From [Phormidium] sp. LEGE 05292 (GTDB taxonomy: Bacteria > Cyanobacteriota > Cyanobacteriia > Cyanobacteriales > Aerosakkonemataceae): DNA of 64,000 bases. The translations under genes and the position numbers were made by a program. How positions within the stretch are numbered: the first letter of the stretch is position 1; the number at the start of each line of letters is the position of its first letter. The stretch is taken from contig NZ_JADEWG010000013.1 in assembly GCF_015207735.1 (NCBI RefSeq), positions 1-64,000 of the forward strand, given 5' to 3'. The notes beneath the pieces are model-generated. The model saw only the letters and a program-made list of their open reading frames with translations, did no database searches and was not told the origin of the DNA. Below are positions 54,484 to 61,598 of the stretch, piece by piece.

Positions 54484-55452
54484 TTATCGCTGTCTGTCAA
54501 GCTTTAGTGTTCGTTTTGAGCGAATCTTCAGGATTTGAGCCGACTCTGAATCAAGTTGAGTTGTTGGATATTGTAATTGAACAGCGGGTGAATTGGGGTC
54601 ACTCAAGTCAATGTAAGCTATTGGGTGTCCATCAACTTGGTTTGACAATTGGCGCATTTGGTCTAAAATTGCGAGTTGGTCGGCGAAGTGAGAACCATAT
54701 ATTCCCAGATGCACGGTGCCGATGTCGGTTTTCAAGATTACATTGGTGGGATTTTGCCAGTCAATTTCGGAAATTTTGACGGGGGAGCGACGCAATATTT
54801 GATAGAGTTGTGCCCAATGGGGTAAATATTGTTGGCGATCGCCGATAATTCGCAATGTGGGCAGAGGTATTGGTTGTCCGGCAGAGTTGGAGTTTTCTAT
54901 TGGTATCCAAGTTCCTTTAGCATCAATTAATCCCACTGGTACTATTTGCGGTGGGGGAGGGGTGGTTGGTTCTAGTTGATTTGTTTGATTGGGATCGGCT
55001 GGATTTGTTGGGGATGATATGGCGGGAGTTGGGGGTACGCTGGGATTTACTGAAACTGCGGTTGCTACAGGTTCACGTTCCTCGACTTTGACCGTTAAAC
55101 TCGGTGGAAATAGCTGGCGGCTGACTGATGCTTTGGCGATCAATGTTTGCTTTGTTTCTAGCTGTTGAGCTAATGTTTTCGGCTCAATTCGCAGTAATGA
55201 CTGGGGATAGGACAAGGATAATAAAGAGCGAACTCCTTGGTCGGAAAGAATGTGATTGCCTTCGATGTTAATTTGTTCGGGTTGTTCGATCACCCAAACT
55301 GGTTGGGTGGCTACCCAGCTTAAACCACCTGCCAAACTAGTAATTGCTACAATGCGCCAAATTCCACAAACTAGTTGCTGTCTTCTTTGACGACGCAGAG
55401 TTTTTCGCCTTTGAGACAATTCTGCTGAACTAATCGATAAGATGTTGGTCAT
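54484..55452 (-). CDS. ftsQ: Cell division protein FtsQ/DivIB
   Basis: A 322-residue bitopic inner-membrane protein. One membrane helix near residues 32-50 follows a basic N-terminus (RRKTLRRQRRQQL). The POTRA domain (INIEGNHILSDQGVRSLLSL) lies at about 58-130, then a Pro-rich linker (~135-170, PTPAISSPTNPADP) and the FtsQ domain ending near residue 320. It links the divisome proteins in the periplasm. It precedes ftsZ by 134 bp, the usual cyanobacterial order. Confidence 0.93.
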   Translation of the reverse strand: MTNILSISSAELSQRRKTLRRQRRQQLVCGIWRIVAITSLAGGLSWVATQPVWVIEQPEQINIEGNHILSDQGVRSLLSLSYPQSLLRIEPKTLAQQLETKQTLIAKASVSRQLFPPSLTVKVEEREPVATAVSVNPSVPPTPAISSPTNPADPNQTNQLEPTTPPPPQIVPVGLIDAKGTWIPIENSNSAGQPIPLPTLRIIGDRQQYLPHWAQLYQILRRSPVKISEIDWQNPTNVILKTDIGTVHLGIYGSHFADQLAILDQMRQLSNQVDGHPIAYIDLSDPNSPAVQLQYPTTQLDSESAQILKIRSKRTLKLDRQR

Positions 55453-55888
55453 GCTGATACCTTAAATGCCTAAAGTAAAGCGGCTAATTAATTTTCTGTT
55501 TTTGAGTTTTAGCGGGTAAATGCTCTGGGGGTGTTTTTGATTTTAGGTGGAATAGGGTGGGGAAATCCCAAAAATTTGCTTTGTTTAGGTGATATTGATA
55601 GGGATCGATCGCTATTCATGCTCTCCCTAATATCCGGGTTTAGGGCAAAGTGTACAAGTTGTTTGTTCCTGATTTGGAGTTTTCCACCAAAAATCTTAAT
55701 TCCTCACTACTCAGTTCAATCCCTCAAGAGTTGTTTAAATAACAGAAGTATTACTTAATTATTTCGTCATCTACCTGTTGATTGATTTTCTATAAGTTTG
55801 GTAATTGGGGATTTTCGATCGTCAGCGATCTTCAGCTAAAATCACTTTGATTGTAAGTTTACTAAATTTCCGGGAGACTAAGACCAAA
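55453..55888. other. Divergent spacer between ftsQ and the SafE-like gene
   Basis: A 436-bp region with no convincing gene. A short open frame at 55531-55758 lacks homology and a ribosome binding site. It holds the promoters of both ftsQ and the 55889 gene; no clear -35/-10 pair stood out. No RNA gene or strong hairpin was seen. Confidence 0.45.
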
Positions 55889-57118
55889 ATGCTCGACTTG
55901 CTACTGATGACTGCTTTGGGTTTTTTGGGAAGTTTTGGTCATTGTATTGGAATGTGTGGCCCTTTGAGTGTGGCTTTTTCCTTTTCCCAGAAGCCAAAGC
56001 CTGGTGCGAGTTGGCGACAACAGTTATTTTTTCATATTTTGCTCAATTTAGGGCGAATTCTCAGCTATGCCTTGGTGGGTGCGGCTATTGGGGCGTTTGG
56101 TTCGGTGTTGATTGCTAGCGGACAGATGGCGGGGATCGATAGTGTGTTGCGGCGATCGATCGCTATTTTGACGGGGATCATGTTGATTTGGTTTGGTTTG
56201 GCGCAGGTAAAGCCGGATTTCCTGCCTCCGATCCCGATTTTTCATCCTTTGACTCAGGGGAAGTTGCACGATCGCTTAAGTAAAATTATGCTAAATCTCT
56301 CATTCCAAAATCAATGGTGGACTCCGGGAATTTTGGGGATGGTTTGGGGTTTTATTCCCTGCGGTTTTCTTTATGCGGCTCAAATTAAGGCAGCGGAAAC
56401 TGGTAATCTTTGGGTTGGTGCGGCGACGATGTTGGCTTTTGGGTTGGGAACTTTGCCGATGATGTTGGGGGTGGGGGTTTCGATTTCTGGTGTGAGTGCG
56501 AGTCGGCGCAGTCAGTTGTTCCGTATGGGTGGCTGGATTACGATCGCGATCGGTGTTTTAACTTTATTACGCACTGGTGATACTATGGTAGACTTCACCA
56601 GTCATGGCGCTTTATTATTTTTAATGTTGGCTTTAATTGCCCGTCCAGTTAGCAGAATTTGGCCTCATCCTTTGCGATATCGCAGGGCTTTGGGTGTGGG
56701 TGCTTTTGTGTTAGCTTTGGCTCATGTTTCTCATATTTTAGATCATACTTTGAGTTGGAATGTAAATGCGGTTTCGTTCATGTTGCCTTTGCATCAATTA
56801 GGTATAGTGACGGGCATTGTAGCGTTAATATTAATGATTCCGGCAACGGTGACGAGTTTCGATCGCTTTCAGAAAAACTTAGGCAATCGTTGGCGACAAA
56901 TTCATTTATTAGCTGTGCCAGCGTTTCTGTTGTGTGCGATTCACGCTGTAGTGATTGGTTCTCATTATTTAGGTAATTTGCAATGGAATTGGGAAAATAA
57001 GTTAAGAACGGCAATTTTAATAGTAGTTACTGTTTGTGTGTTGTTAGTGCGATCGCGTCAATTTTGGTCAATTTTATCTTTAGAAAAATTCTATGCTGCA
57101 CCACTCAAGTCTGAATAA
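55889..57118 (+). CDS. SafE/TauE-like membrane protein with ferric-reductase-like C-terminus
   Basis: A 409-residue protein with about 11 membrane helices. The first ~220 residues are a SafE/DsbD_2-type region with GHCIGMCGPLS near residue 16 (a Cys pair and His used in metal or thiol handling) and MVWGFIPCGFLY in the second repeat half. The last ~170 residues resemble a ferric-reductase/cytochrome b module (HVSHILDH, FLLCAIHAVVIGSHYLG) with His pairs suited to haem. ATG 55889 is chosen over 55805 because GGGAG precedes it and the family starts MLDLLL. Likely role is metal transport or cytochrome assembly; it overlaps the next gene by 26 nt. Confidence 0.82.
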   Translation: MLDLLLMTALGFLGSFGHCIGMCGPLSVAFSFSQKPKPGASWRQQLFFHILLNLGRILSYALVGAAIGAFGSVLIASGQMAGIDSVLRRSIAILTGIMLIWFGLAQVKPDFLPPIPIFHPLTQGKLHDRLSKIMLNLSFQNQWWTPGILGMVWGFIPCGFLYAAQIKAAETGNLWVGAATMLAFGLGTLPMMLGVGVSISGVSASRRSQLFRMGGWITIAIGVLTLLRTGDTMVDFTSHGALLFLMLALIARPVSRIWPHPLRYRRALGVGAFVLALAHVSHILDHTLSWNVNAVSFMLPLHQLGIVTGIVALILMIPATVTSFDRFQKNLGNRWRQIHLLAVPAFLLCAIHAVVIGSHYLGNLQWNWENKLRTAILIVVTVCVLLVRSRQFWSILSLEKFYAAPLKSE

Positions 57119-57740
57119 AAGTTTGGCGACTATACTATTTCTAGGATTAGCAATTACTCCTGTTTACGCACATAATGTACAAGTTGCCGCAGATGTGGGC
57201 GGAACTTTACACATTGAACCAAATGATAATCCCAAAGCAGGTGAATCTACTCAAATTTGGATAGCATTAACTCGTCAAGGTGGAAAACTAATTCCGCTCA
57301 AAGATTGTAACTGCCAAATGGCAGTTTACACAAAACCGCGTCTTAAAGGTTCTCTTCCTCTGCTGAAACCTGCTTTAAAACCTATCTCAAATTCTCAATA
57401 TCAAGGCATTCCCGGTGCTGATCTAGTGTTTCCTAAAGTGGGAAATTACGAAATAGAAATCAGCGGTACTCCTAAAGCAAACGCTAATTTTAAACCCTTT
57501 AAATTAACTTTCCCAGTTACTGTTGCTGCTGGTAGAACTGCGGCAGCACCAACAGCTAGCCCCAAAGCGATAAATTCGCCTAGTCAAAACCTGCAAAGAA
57601 ATACCTTACAAACAAATAAGAATGCTGAATTAAATTCCCAGACAAAACCAAGAATTAATCCAGCATTACCTTTGATTATTACTGGCGCAAGTCTCACCGG
57701 AGTTGGAGTACTTGGGGCAGTTTTGCAAAAGAAAAAATAG
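57093..57740 (+). CDS. Exported protein with C-terminal anchor, partner of the SafE-like protein
   Basis: A 215-residue protein with a signal peptide (LATILFLGLAITPVYA, cleavage near residue 27) and a mature beta-rich domain (~30-150) that begins HNVQVAADVGGTLHIEPND and has a CNCQM pair. After a Ser/Pro/Asn-rich linker comes a membrane helix at the C-terminus (LPLIITGASLTGVGVLGAVL) with basic tail. The domain is reminiscent of CopC/YtkA-type periplasmic metal proteins, but this is not proven. It overlaps the preceding gene by 26 nt, so the two are co-translated. Confidence 0.75.
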   Translation: MLHHSSLNKSLATILFLGLAITPVYAHNVQVAADVGGTLHIEPNDNPKAGESTQIWIALTRQGGKLIPLKDCNCQMAVYTKPRLKGSLPLLKPALKPISNSQYQGIPGADLVFPKVGNYEIEISGTPKANANFKPFKLTFPVTVAAGRTAAAPTASPKAINSPSQNLQRNTLQTNKNAELNSQTKPRINPALPLIITGASLTGVGVLGAVLQKKK

Positions 57741-57745
57741 GCAGA

Positions 57746-57790
57746 AGGGCTGGGAGGCTGGGGAAAATTTCCCCTTTGCCTCCTAGCCCT
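57746..57790. terminator. Bidirectional hairpin terminator
   Basis: AGGGCTGGGAGGC (57746-57758) pairs with GCCTCCTAGCCCT (57778-57790) with one mismatch, and the inside adds GGGGAAAATTTCCCC. It lies between the convergent stops at 57740 and 57826, so it probably ends both transcripts. The GGGAGGCTGGGG style also resembles other G-rich spacer repeats in the window. Confidence 0.7.
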
Positions 57791-57825
57791 TACTTGGAAC
57801 AGTGAAGTGTTCACAACGAACAGTG

Positions 57826-58305
57826 CTAAATTTCAGAACCACCCGCTGGTTCTGTTCCCATTGGTAAAACTGCACCACGCAGAAAATCAATTTGTTCTTG
57901 AAAACCTAAGCCTTCAATTTTGGCTAATAAATCTTTTCCTGCTTGGGGAAGTTCATAGTTTGGAGGCATGGGGATAATGGTAGCGTTCTCCATTCCTTGC
58001 GCTAAGAAATACCAAAAAGCTAACTTTGTTTCGGGACTCAAAGAACCATATTCCCGGCTAATTTGAGTGTTAGTTTTTGTAGCAATATCCCGCATTACTT
58101 GCAATTGTTCCTGATGGGGAAGTGCTTTAACTTGGTTGAATAAACCTTGAGCAATTTCCGATCCTGAAGCCCCTGGTGCAGCTGGTGTAATTGATTTTCC
58201 TAGCTTGGTGTAAACAACCCAAAGTAAGCCTAGTTGGTCGTCTACATTCAATTTTTTTAGTGCTTCTTTACCTTGGTCGTAGGCGCTGATATCACTGACT
58301 GTCAT
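57826..58305 (-). CDS. Helical carotenoid protein (OCP N-terminal domain homologue)
   Basis: A 159-residue all-helical protein matching the N-terminal carotenoid-binding domain of the orange carotenoid protein: LNVDDQLGLLWVVYTKLGKSI, then QEQLQVMRDIATK, LSPETKLAFWYFLAQGM and PMPPNYELPQ. The C-terminal NTF2-like domain of OCP is absent and no such gene is next to it, so this is a stand-alone HCP. HCPs bind a ketocarotenoid and quench singlet oxygen; some also quench phycobilisomes. Trp and Tyr positions lining the carotenoid tunnel appear kept. It has its own terminator-isolated transcript downstream of the COG0523 GTPase gene. Confidence 0.9.
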   Translation of the reverse strand: MTVSDISAYDQGKEALKKLNVDDQLGLLWVVYTKLGKSITPAAPGASGSEIAQGLFNQVKALPHQEQLQVMRDIATKTNTQISREYGSLSPETKLAFWYFLAQGMENATIIPMPPNYELPQAGKDLLAKIEGLGFQEQIDFLRGAVLPMGTEPAGGSEI

Positions 58306-58365
58306 GGGTGTTTTGCTGAATTGTTAACGAACATTTACATTTTGAAACAAACAGCTAAATTAAAA

Positions 58366-58396
58366 CCCCTACAAAAGGACAGAGACTTCGTAGGGG
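58366..58396 (-). terminator. Terminator after the COG0523 gene
   Basis: On the minus strand CCCCTAC and GTAGGGG (58390-58396 and 58366-58372) form a 7-bp stem followed by TTTTAATTT. It lies between the GTPase stop and the helical carotenoid protein start, so the latter is probably transcribed from its own promoter. Confidence 0.65.
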
Positions 58397-58436
58397 ATCA
58401 AAAAAAAGCAAACCTTTCTCAAGACAGATGAAGTTA

Positions 58437-59477
58437 TTAAACGGCGATTTTTTGCAGTTCAGCAGTAATTTCTGTAGTTTCTAAATCCCGCCCAATTAGG
58501 ACTAATTTGGTTTGTCTTGGTTCGGTTTTTTGCCAAGGTCGGTCGTAAAAGTATTCTAAGCGATCGCCAACTCCCTGCAATACTAAACGCATGGGTTTGT
58601 TCGGTACGGAAACAAATCCTTTAATGCGGTAAATCTCTAATTTTTGCACTAGGTTTTGTAATTTGTCTACTAATGTTTGGGGTTGGAAGTTGCCTTCTAA
58701 GACAAAGTGAACTGAGTTAATATTGTCGTCGTGTTCGTGTTCTTCTTCTGTGTCATGATGGCTAGGACGAGTTTCTAAATTATCTTCAACTGCGGCATTA
58801 AAACCTAACAATAATTCCGAATTAATTTCGCCTTGTTTACAAGGAACTAATTTGACAGCAGAACGTAATTGTTGTTTTAACCATTTTTCAACTTGAGTTT
58901 GAGTTTGGTTGTCTATTTGGTCAACTTTACTCAGCAATACTAAGTCAGCACAAGCTAATTGGTCTTCAAATAATTCTTCGATCGGTGTTTCATGATCTAA
59001 ATTGGGATCGGCTTGTCTTTGAGCATTTAAAGCGTTGAGATCGCCGACTAAATTTCCTGAAGCTAGGGCTTCGCAGTCTACTACTGTAACTACACCATCG
59101 ACGGTGGCACCTGTACGAATTTCCGGCCAACGAAATGCTTGAATTAATGGTTTAGGTAAGGCTAATCCTGATGTTTCAATTAAGATACAATCTAAGTTTT
59201 CCCGACGTTTTAATAATTCTTGCATTGTGGGCAAAAATTCTTCTTGAACGGTGCAACAAAGACAACCGTTGGTAAGTTCGACAATGTTGTTATTTGCGTC
59301 TTCTTCTTCACAAACTTGGCAGGAACGGAGTAATTCTCCATCTATTCCTAATTCGCCAAATTCATTGACGATAACGGCAATTTTTCGACCTTGATTATTT
59401 TGTAATAAATGGCGAATTAAAGTGGTTTTGCCACTGCCGAGAAATCCGGTAATAACTGTAACGGGGATTTTGTGCAT
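58437..59477 (-). CDS. COG0523/CobW-family metallochaperone GTPase
   Basis: A 346-residue G3E GTPase. Walker A GFLGSGKTTLIRHLL is at residue ~10, the metal-binding CxCC motif appears as GCLCC near residue 73 and SKVDQID is the guanine-specificity region. A His/Glu-rich segment HHDTEEEHEHDD (about 238-249) can bind metal. The C-terminal CobW_C domain ends the protein. Family members deliver zinc, cobalt or nickel or act in metal limitation. It lies between a HupE/UreJ transporter gene and the helical carotenoid protein gene. Confidence 0.93.
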   Translation of the reverse strand: MHKIPVTVITGFLGSGKTTLIRHLLQNNQGRKIAVIVNEFGELGIDGELLRSCQVCEEEDANNNIVELTNGCLCCTVQEEFLPTMQELLKRRENLDCILIETSGLALPKPLIQAFRWPEIRTGATVDGVVTVVDCEALASGNLVGDLNALNAQRQADPNLDHETPIEELFEDQLACADLVLLSKVDQIDNQTQTQVEKWLKQQLRSAVKLVPCKQGEINSELLLGFNAAVEDNLETRPSHHDTEEEHEHDDNINSVHFVLEGNFQPQTLVDKLQNLVQKLEIYRIKGFVSVPNKPMRLVLQGVGDRLEYFYDRPWQKTEPRQTKLVLIGRDLETTEITAELQKIAV

Positions 59478-59481
59478 TTTG

Positions 59482-59592
59482 GGTTATTGGTTATTGGTCA
59501 TCGGTCATCGGTCATTAGTTCTTGGTGAAGAACTACTCATTGATATTACAACTAACCATTAACAAATGACTAATGACTAATGACTCATGACT
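59482..59592. repeat. Paired complementary heptamer arrays
   Basis: Five heptamers GGTTATT/GGTCATC/GGTCATT at 59482-59516 face four AATGACT-type heptamers at 59565-59592. The units are near-complementary, so the array can fold back. It fills the gap between hupE-like and COG0523 genes. Confidence 0.8.
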
Positions 59593-59593
59593 A

Positions 59594-60301
59594 CTAACTA
59601 ATTAAGGAATTAGTAAGGAAAACTACGCCAATGGCGGATATGGCAAAGCCTGCTAGTCGTAGGGGTGAAACGGTTAAGTTGGTGAATTTTTGAGTTAGGA
59701 GGTTTCCAGTTGCTAGGGCGGTGAGGGCGATCGCATATTGAATGATGCTAAACCCCAAAAGATAAGCAAATAATGGTGTCATTTCTGCGCCGACAATTGA
59801 TTCTCCGTAAGCGTATCCGTGAAATAATCCAGCAACAGCAGCTAAGGCAATTAACCAAGTAAAATTTAGCTGTTTTTGGGCTACAAGCAGGATACCAAAA
59901 ACTATCACTGAACAGGCAATAATGATTTCGTTTCCTGGTAAGTTAAGTTTCAGTAAATGTAGTCCGGTTCCTGCTAAAGAAGCGATAACAAAACCTGCGG
60001 GAATTAATGCGCCTCTTGATAATCCAACTGCTAAAAATCCGATCGCAACGATGAAAGCAAAATGGTCTAAGCCAATAATTGGATGTGCTAAACCTGAAAT
60101 AAAACCTTCAAAGAAGTTAGCAGGCATTCTACCGCCCATTGCGTGGTGCGCCATTGCTTTTTGGGCAACGCTAAAAAATCCAATTACCACTAAACTAAGG
60201 GTGGAAATAATGCTAAGTTGTGGAGGGAATTTTTGCTGACGCGGAAAGAGGGGAGTTGAAGGGGTGGAAGATTTACAAAGTGAAAGGGAATTTTTGGACA
60301 T
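59594..60301 (-). CDS. HupE/UreJ-family metal transporter
   Basis: A 235-residue protein with a long N-terminal signal or anchor and about six membrane helices. The family motif HPIIGLDHFAFIVAIG is near residue 80, and the second FHGYAYGES motif near residue 155. HupE/UreJ proteins import nickel or cobalt. The frame reaches 60331, but ATG 60301 is chosen because GAGGA lies 7-8 nt upstream. The histidine-rich HHAMGG stretch right after the signal peptide may be an extracytoplasmic metal site. A foldable leader lies upstream, hinting at RNA-level control. Confidence 0.9.
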   Translation of the reverse strand: MSKNSLSLCKSSTPSTPLFPRQQKFPPQLSIISTLSLVVIGFFSVAQKAMAHHAMGGRMPANFFEGFISGLAHPIIGLDHFAFIVAIGFLAVGLSRGALIPAGFVIASLAGTGLHLLKLNLPGNEIIIACSVIVFGILLVAQKQLNFTWLIALAAVAGLFHGYAYGESIVGAEMTPLFAYLLGFSIIQYAIALTALATGNLLTQKFTNLTVSPLRLAGFAISAIGVVFLTNSLIS

Positions 60302-60332
60302 AATTTTTTCCTCGCAAGAGCGATCGCACAAT

Positions 60333-60409
60333 CACTGTCGATGGGTATTCTGATTACAGTGTCTACCTGCCGACAGCACCGAATGAGCTTCGGTATTTTA
60401 CCGCACTGT
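60333..60409 (-). promoter_or_regulatory. Foldable leader upstream of the HupE/UreJ gene
   Basis: The stretch has three mutually exclusive partners: CACTGT near 60333, ACAGTG at 60356-60361 and CACTGT at 60404-60409. Inside are two competing small hairpins, ACCGAA/TTCGGT and CGGTA/TACCG, that share bases. Such alternative pairing is the hallmark of attenuators or riboswitches. A cobalamin aptamer was considered but its conserved core is not present. Confidence 0.35.
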
Positions 60410-60533
60410 TACTTCTTTGGGAAAGTGTCGAGGACATTTTTATTAATATAATGTTGCAAATAGTTTTTTCAGGGTCATCTGATGTGGAACTATTATGATT
60501 GATTTAGCTTCAATATATTTGTAGATTGAAAAA

Positions 60534-61436
60534 ATGAGGAATCCTATCAATTTGTTTCGATCGTCTAGGGCGGCATTAGCTTTATTGTTAATAGCAGGTA
60601 TTTTACTAGCCATTTCGTTTCCGATTTTTGCTGGGGGTCCACCCAGGCGAAGTCAACAACAAATCAGTCAAGAACGTTATTTGGAATGTACCGAGGTTAG
60701 TGGCGATGTGACTTATTACAAAAATGGATTTCTCAAACAAGTCCAACGTCAAGCAAAAGTTGGCGATCGCATTTCTCGTCCAGGTGAGGGAATTAGAACT
60801 GGGGTTAATTCTAGTGCCAATTTAGCAACTGATAATGGTATTGCGAATAGTAGGATGTCGCAAAATTCTAATGTTTCAATTAAAAATTTGGGTAGGCAAT
60901 CTAATGGTGCTACTACTACAGAATTAAGGATGAATCAAGGGCAACTTCGCTCAAAAGTTCGCTCTTTTACAAATCCTCAGTCTAATTTTAAAATTCAAAC
61001 ACCTACTGGAGTTGCTGGTGTAAGAGGGACGGATTTTATAGTCATAGTTAAGCCAAATGGCGAAACACAAGTTATCACAGTTGAAGGGTTAGTTGCGGTC
61101 AGTGGAGGTACTGGCAATCAGCAAGTTACGGAAGTAGTAGGGGCGGGAAATTATACGATCGTCAAGCCAGGAAATCCACCGACAAAGCCTACTCCATTTA
61201 ATGGCGATGCTAGAGTTAGTTTAGAAGTTTTACCAGCCCCGGAAACTGGAAAAGTTCGGGTAAGTGGTGTAGTAAATCCAATCAATTCAGTTTTTCTCGA
61301 AGGTCAGAGTTTGCCAATTAGTCCTACGGGTGAATTTGAAACTGTTGTTTCTTTTCCTCCACAAGGAATTCTCAAGTTACTGGTGCGTACTCCTTTAGGT
61401 GACGAACAAGTTTATGAATTGAAATTTCCACAATAG
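60534..61436 (+). CDS. FecR-domain protein
   Basis: A 300-residue exported protein. Signal peptide at about 12-33 (ALALLLIAGILLAISFPIFA). The FecR domain (~50-185) has GDVTYYKNG, VGDRI and TPTGVAGVRGTDFIV. The C-terminal ~80 residues form a beta-rich region (VSGVVNPINSVFLEGQ). In cyanobacteria such proteins often sit next to CHASE2 cyclase genes, as here: the cyclase starts 162 bp downstream on the same strand, so both probably serve the same envelope-sensing pathway. No sigma factor is adjacent. Confidence 0.88.
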   Translation: MRNPINLFRSSRAALALLLIAGILLAISFPIFAGGPPRRSQQQISQERYLECTEVSGDVTYYKNGFLKQVQRQAKVGDRISRPGEGIRTGVNSSANLATDNGIANSRMSQNSNVSIKNLGRQSNGATTTELRMNQGQLRSKVRSFTNPQSNFKIQTPTGVAGVRGTDFIVIVKPNGETQVITVEGLVAVSGGTGNQQVTEVVGAGNYTIVKPGNPPTKPTPFNGDARVSLEVLPAPETGKVRVSGVVNPINSVFLEGQSLPISPTGEFETVVSFPPQGILKLLVRTPLGDEQVYELKFPQ

Positions 61437-61498
61437 AAAATGCAAAATTAACTAATCATATTTTGCATAAAATTGTCAGGGTTGCATTGAAATTGCCC

Positions 61499-61553
61499 AT
61501 TTAAGATGTTTAATCGCCAAAGATTATTAATTTAGCGATTAAACATCTTAAAT
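61499..61553 (+). terminator. Perfect 19-bp inverted repeat between FecR and cyclase genes
   Basis: The arms (61499-61517 and 61535-61553) are exact complements, with a 17-nt loop. The sequence of the left arm begins ATTTAAGATG and ends TTTAATCGC. It is AT-rich and has no clear U-run, so it may be a terminator, a transcript-stabilising hairpin or a binding site. Confidence 0.65.
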
Positions 61554-61598
61554 TTCAAATAATCATAATTTACCAGCAATTTCAACGTAGTAAAATTT

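Noticed and set aside
60333-60420. Cobalamin riboswitch upstream of the HupE-like gene
   Set aside because: An ACCTGCC and a GGTG are present but the order and the rest of the B12-box core are not; the element is also too short.
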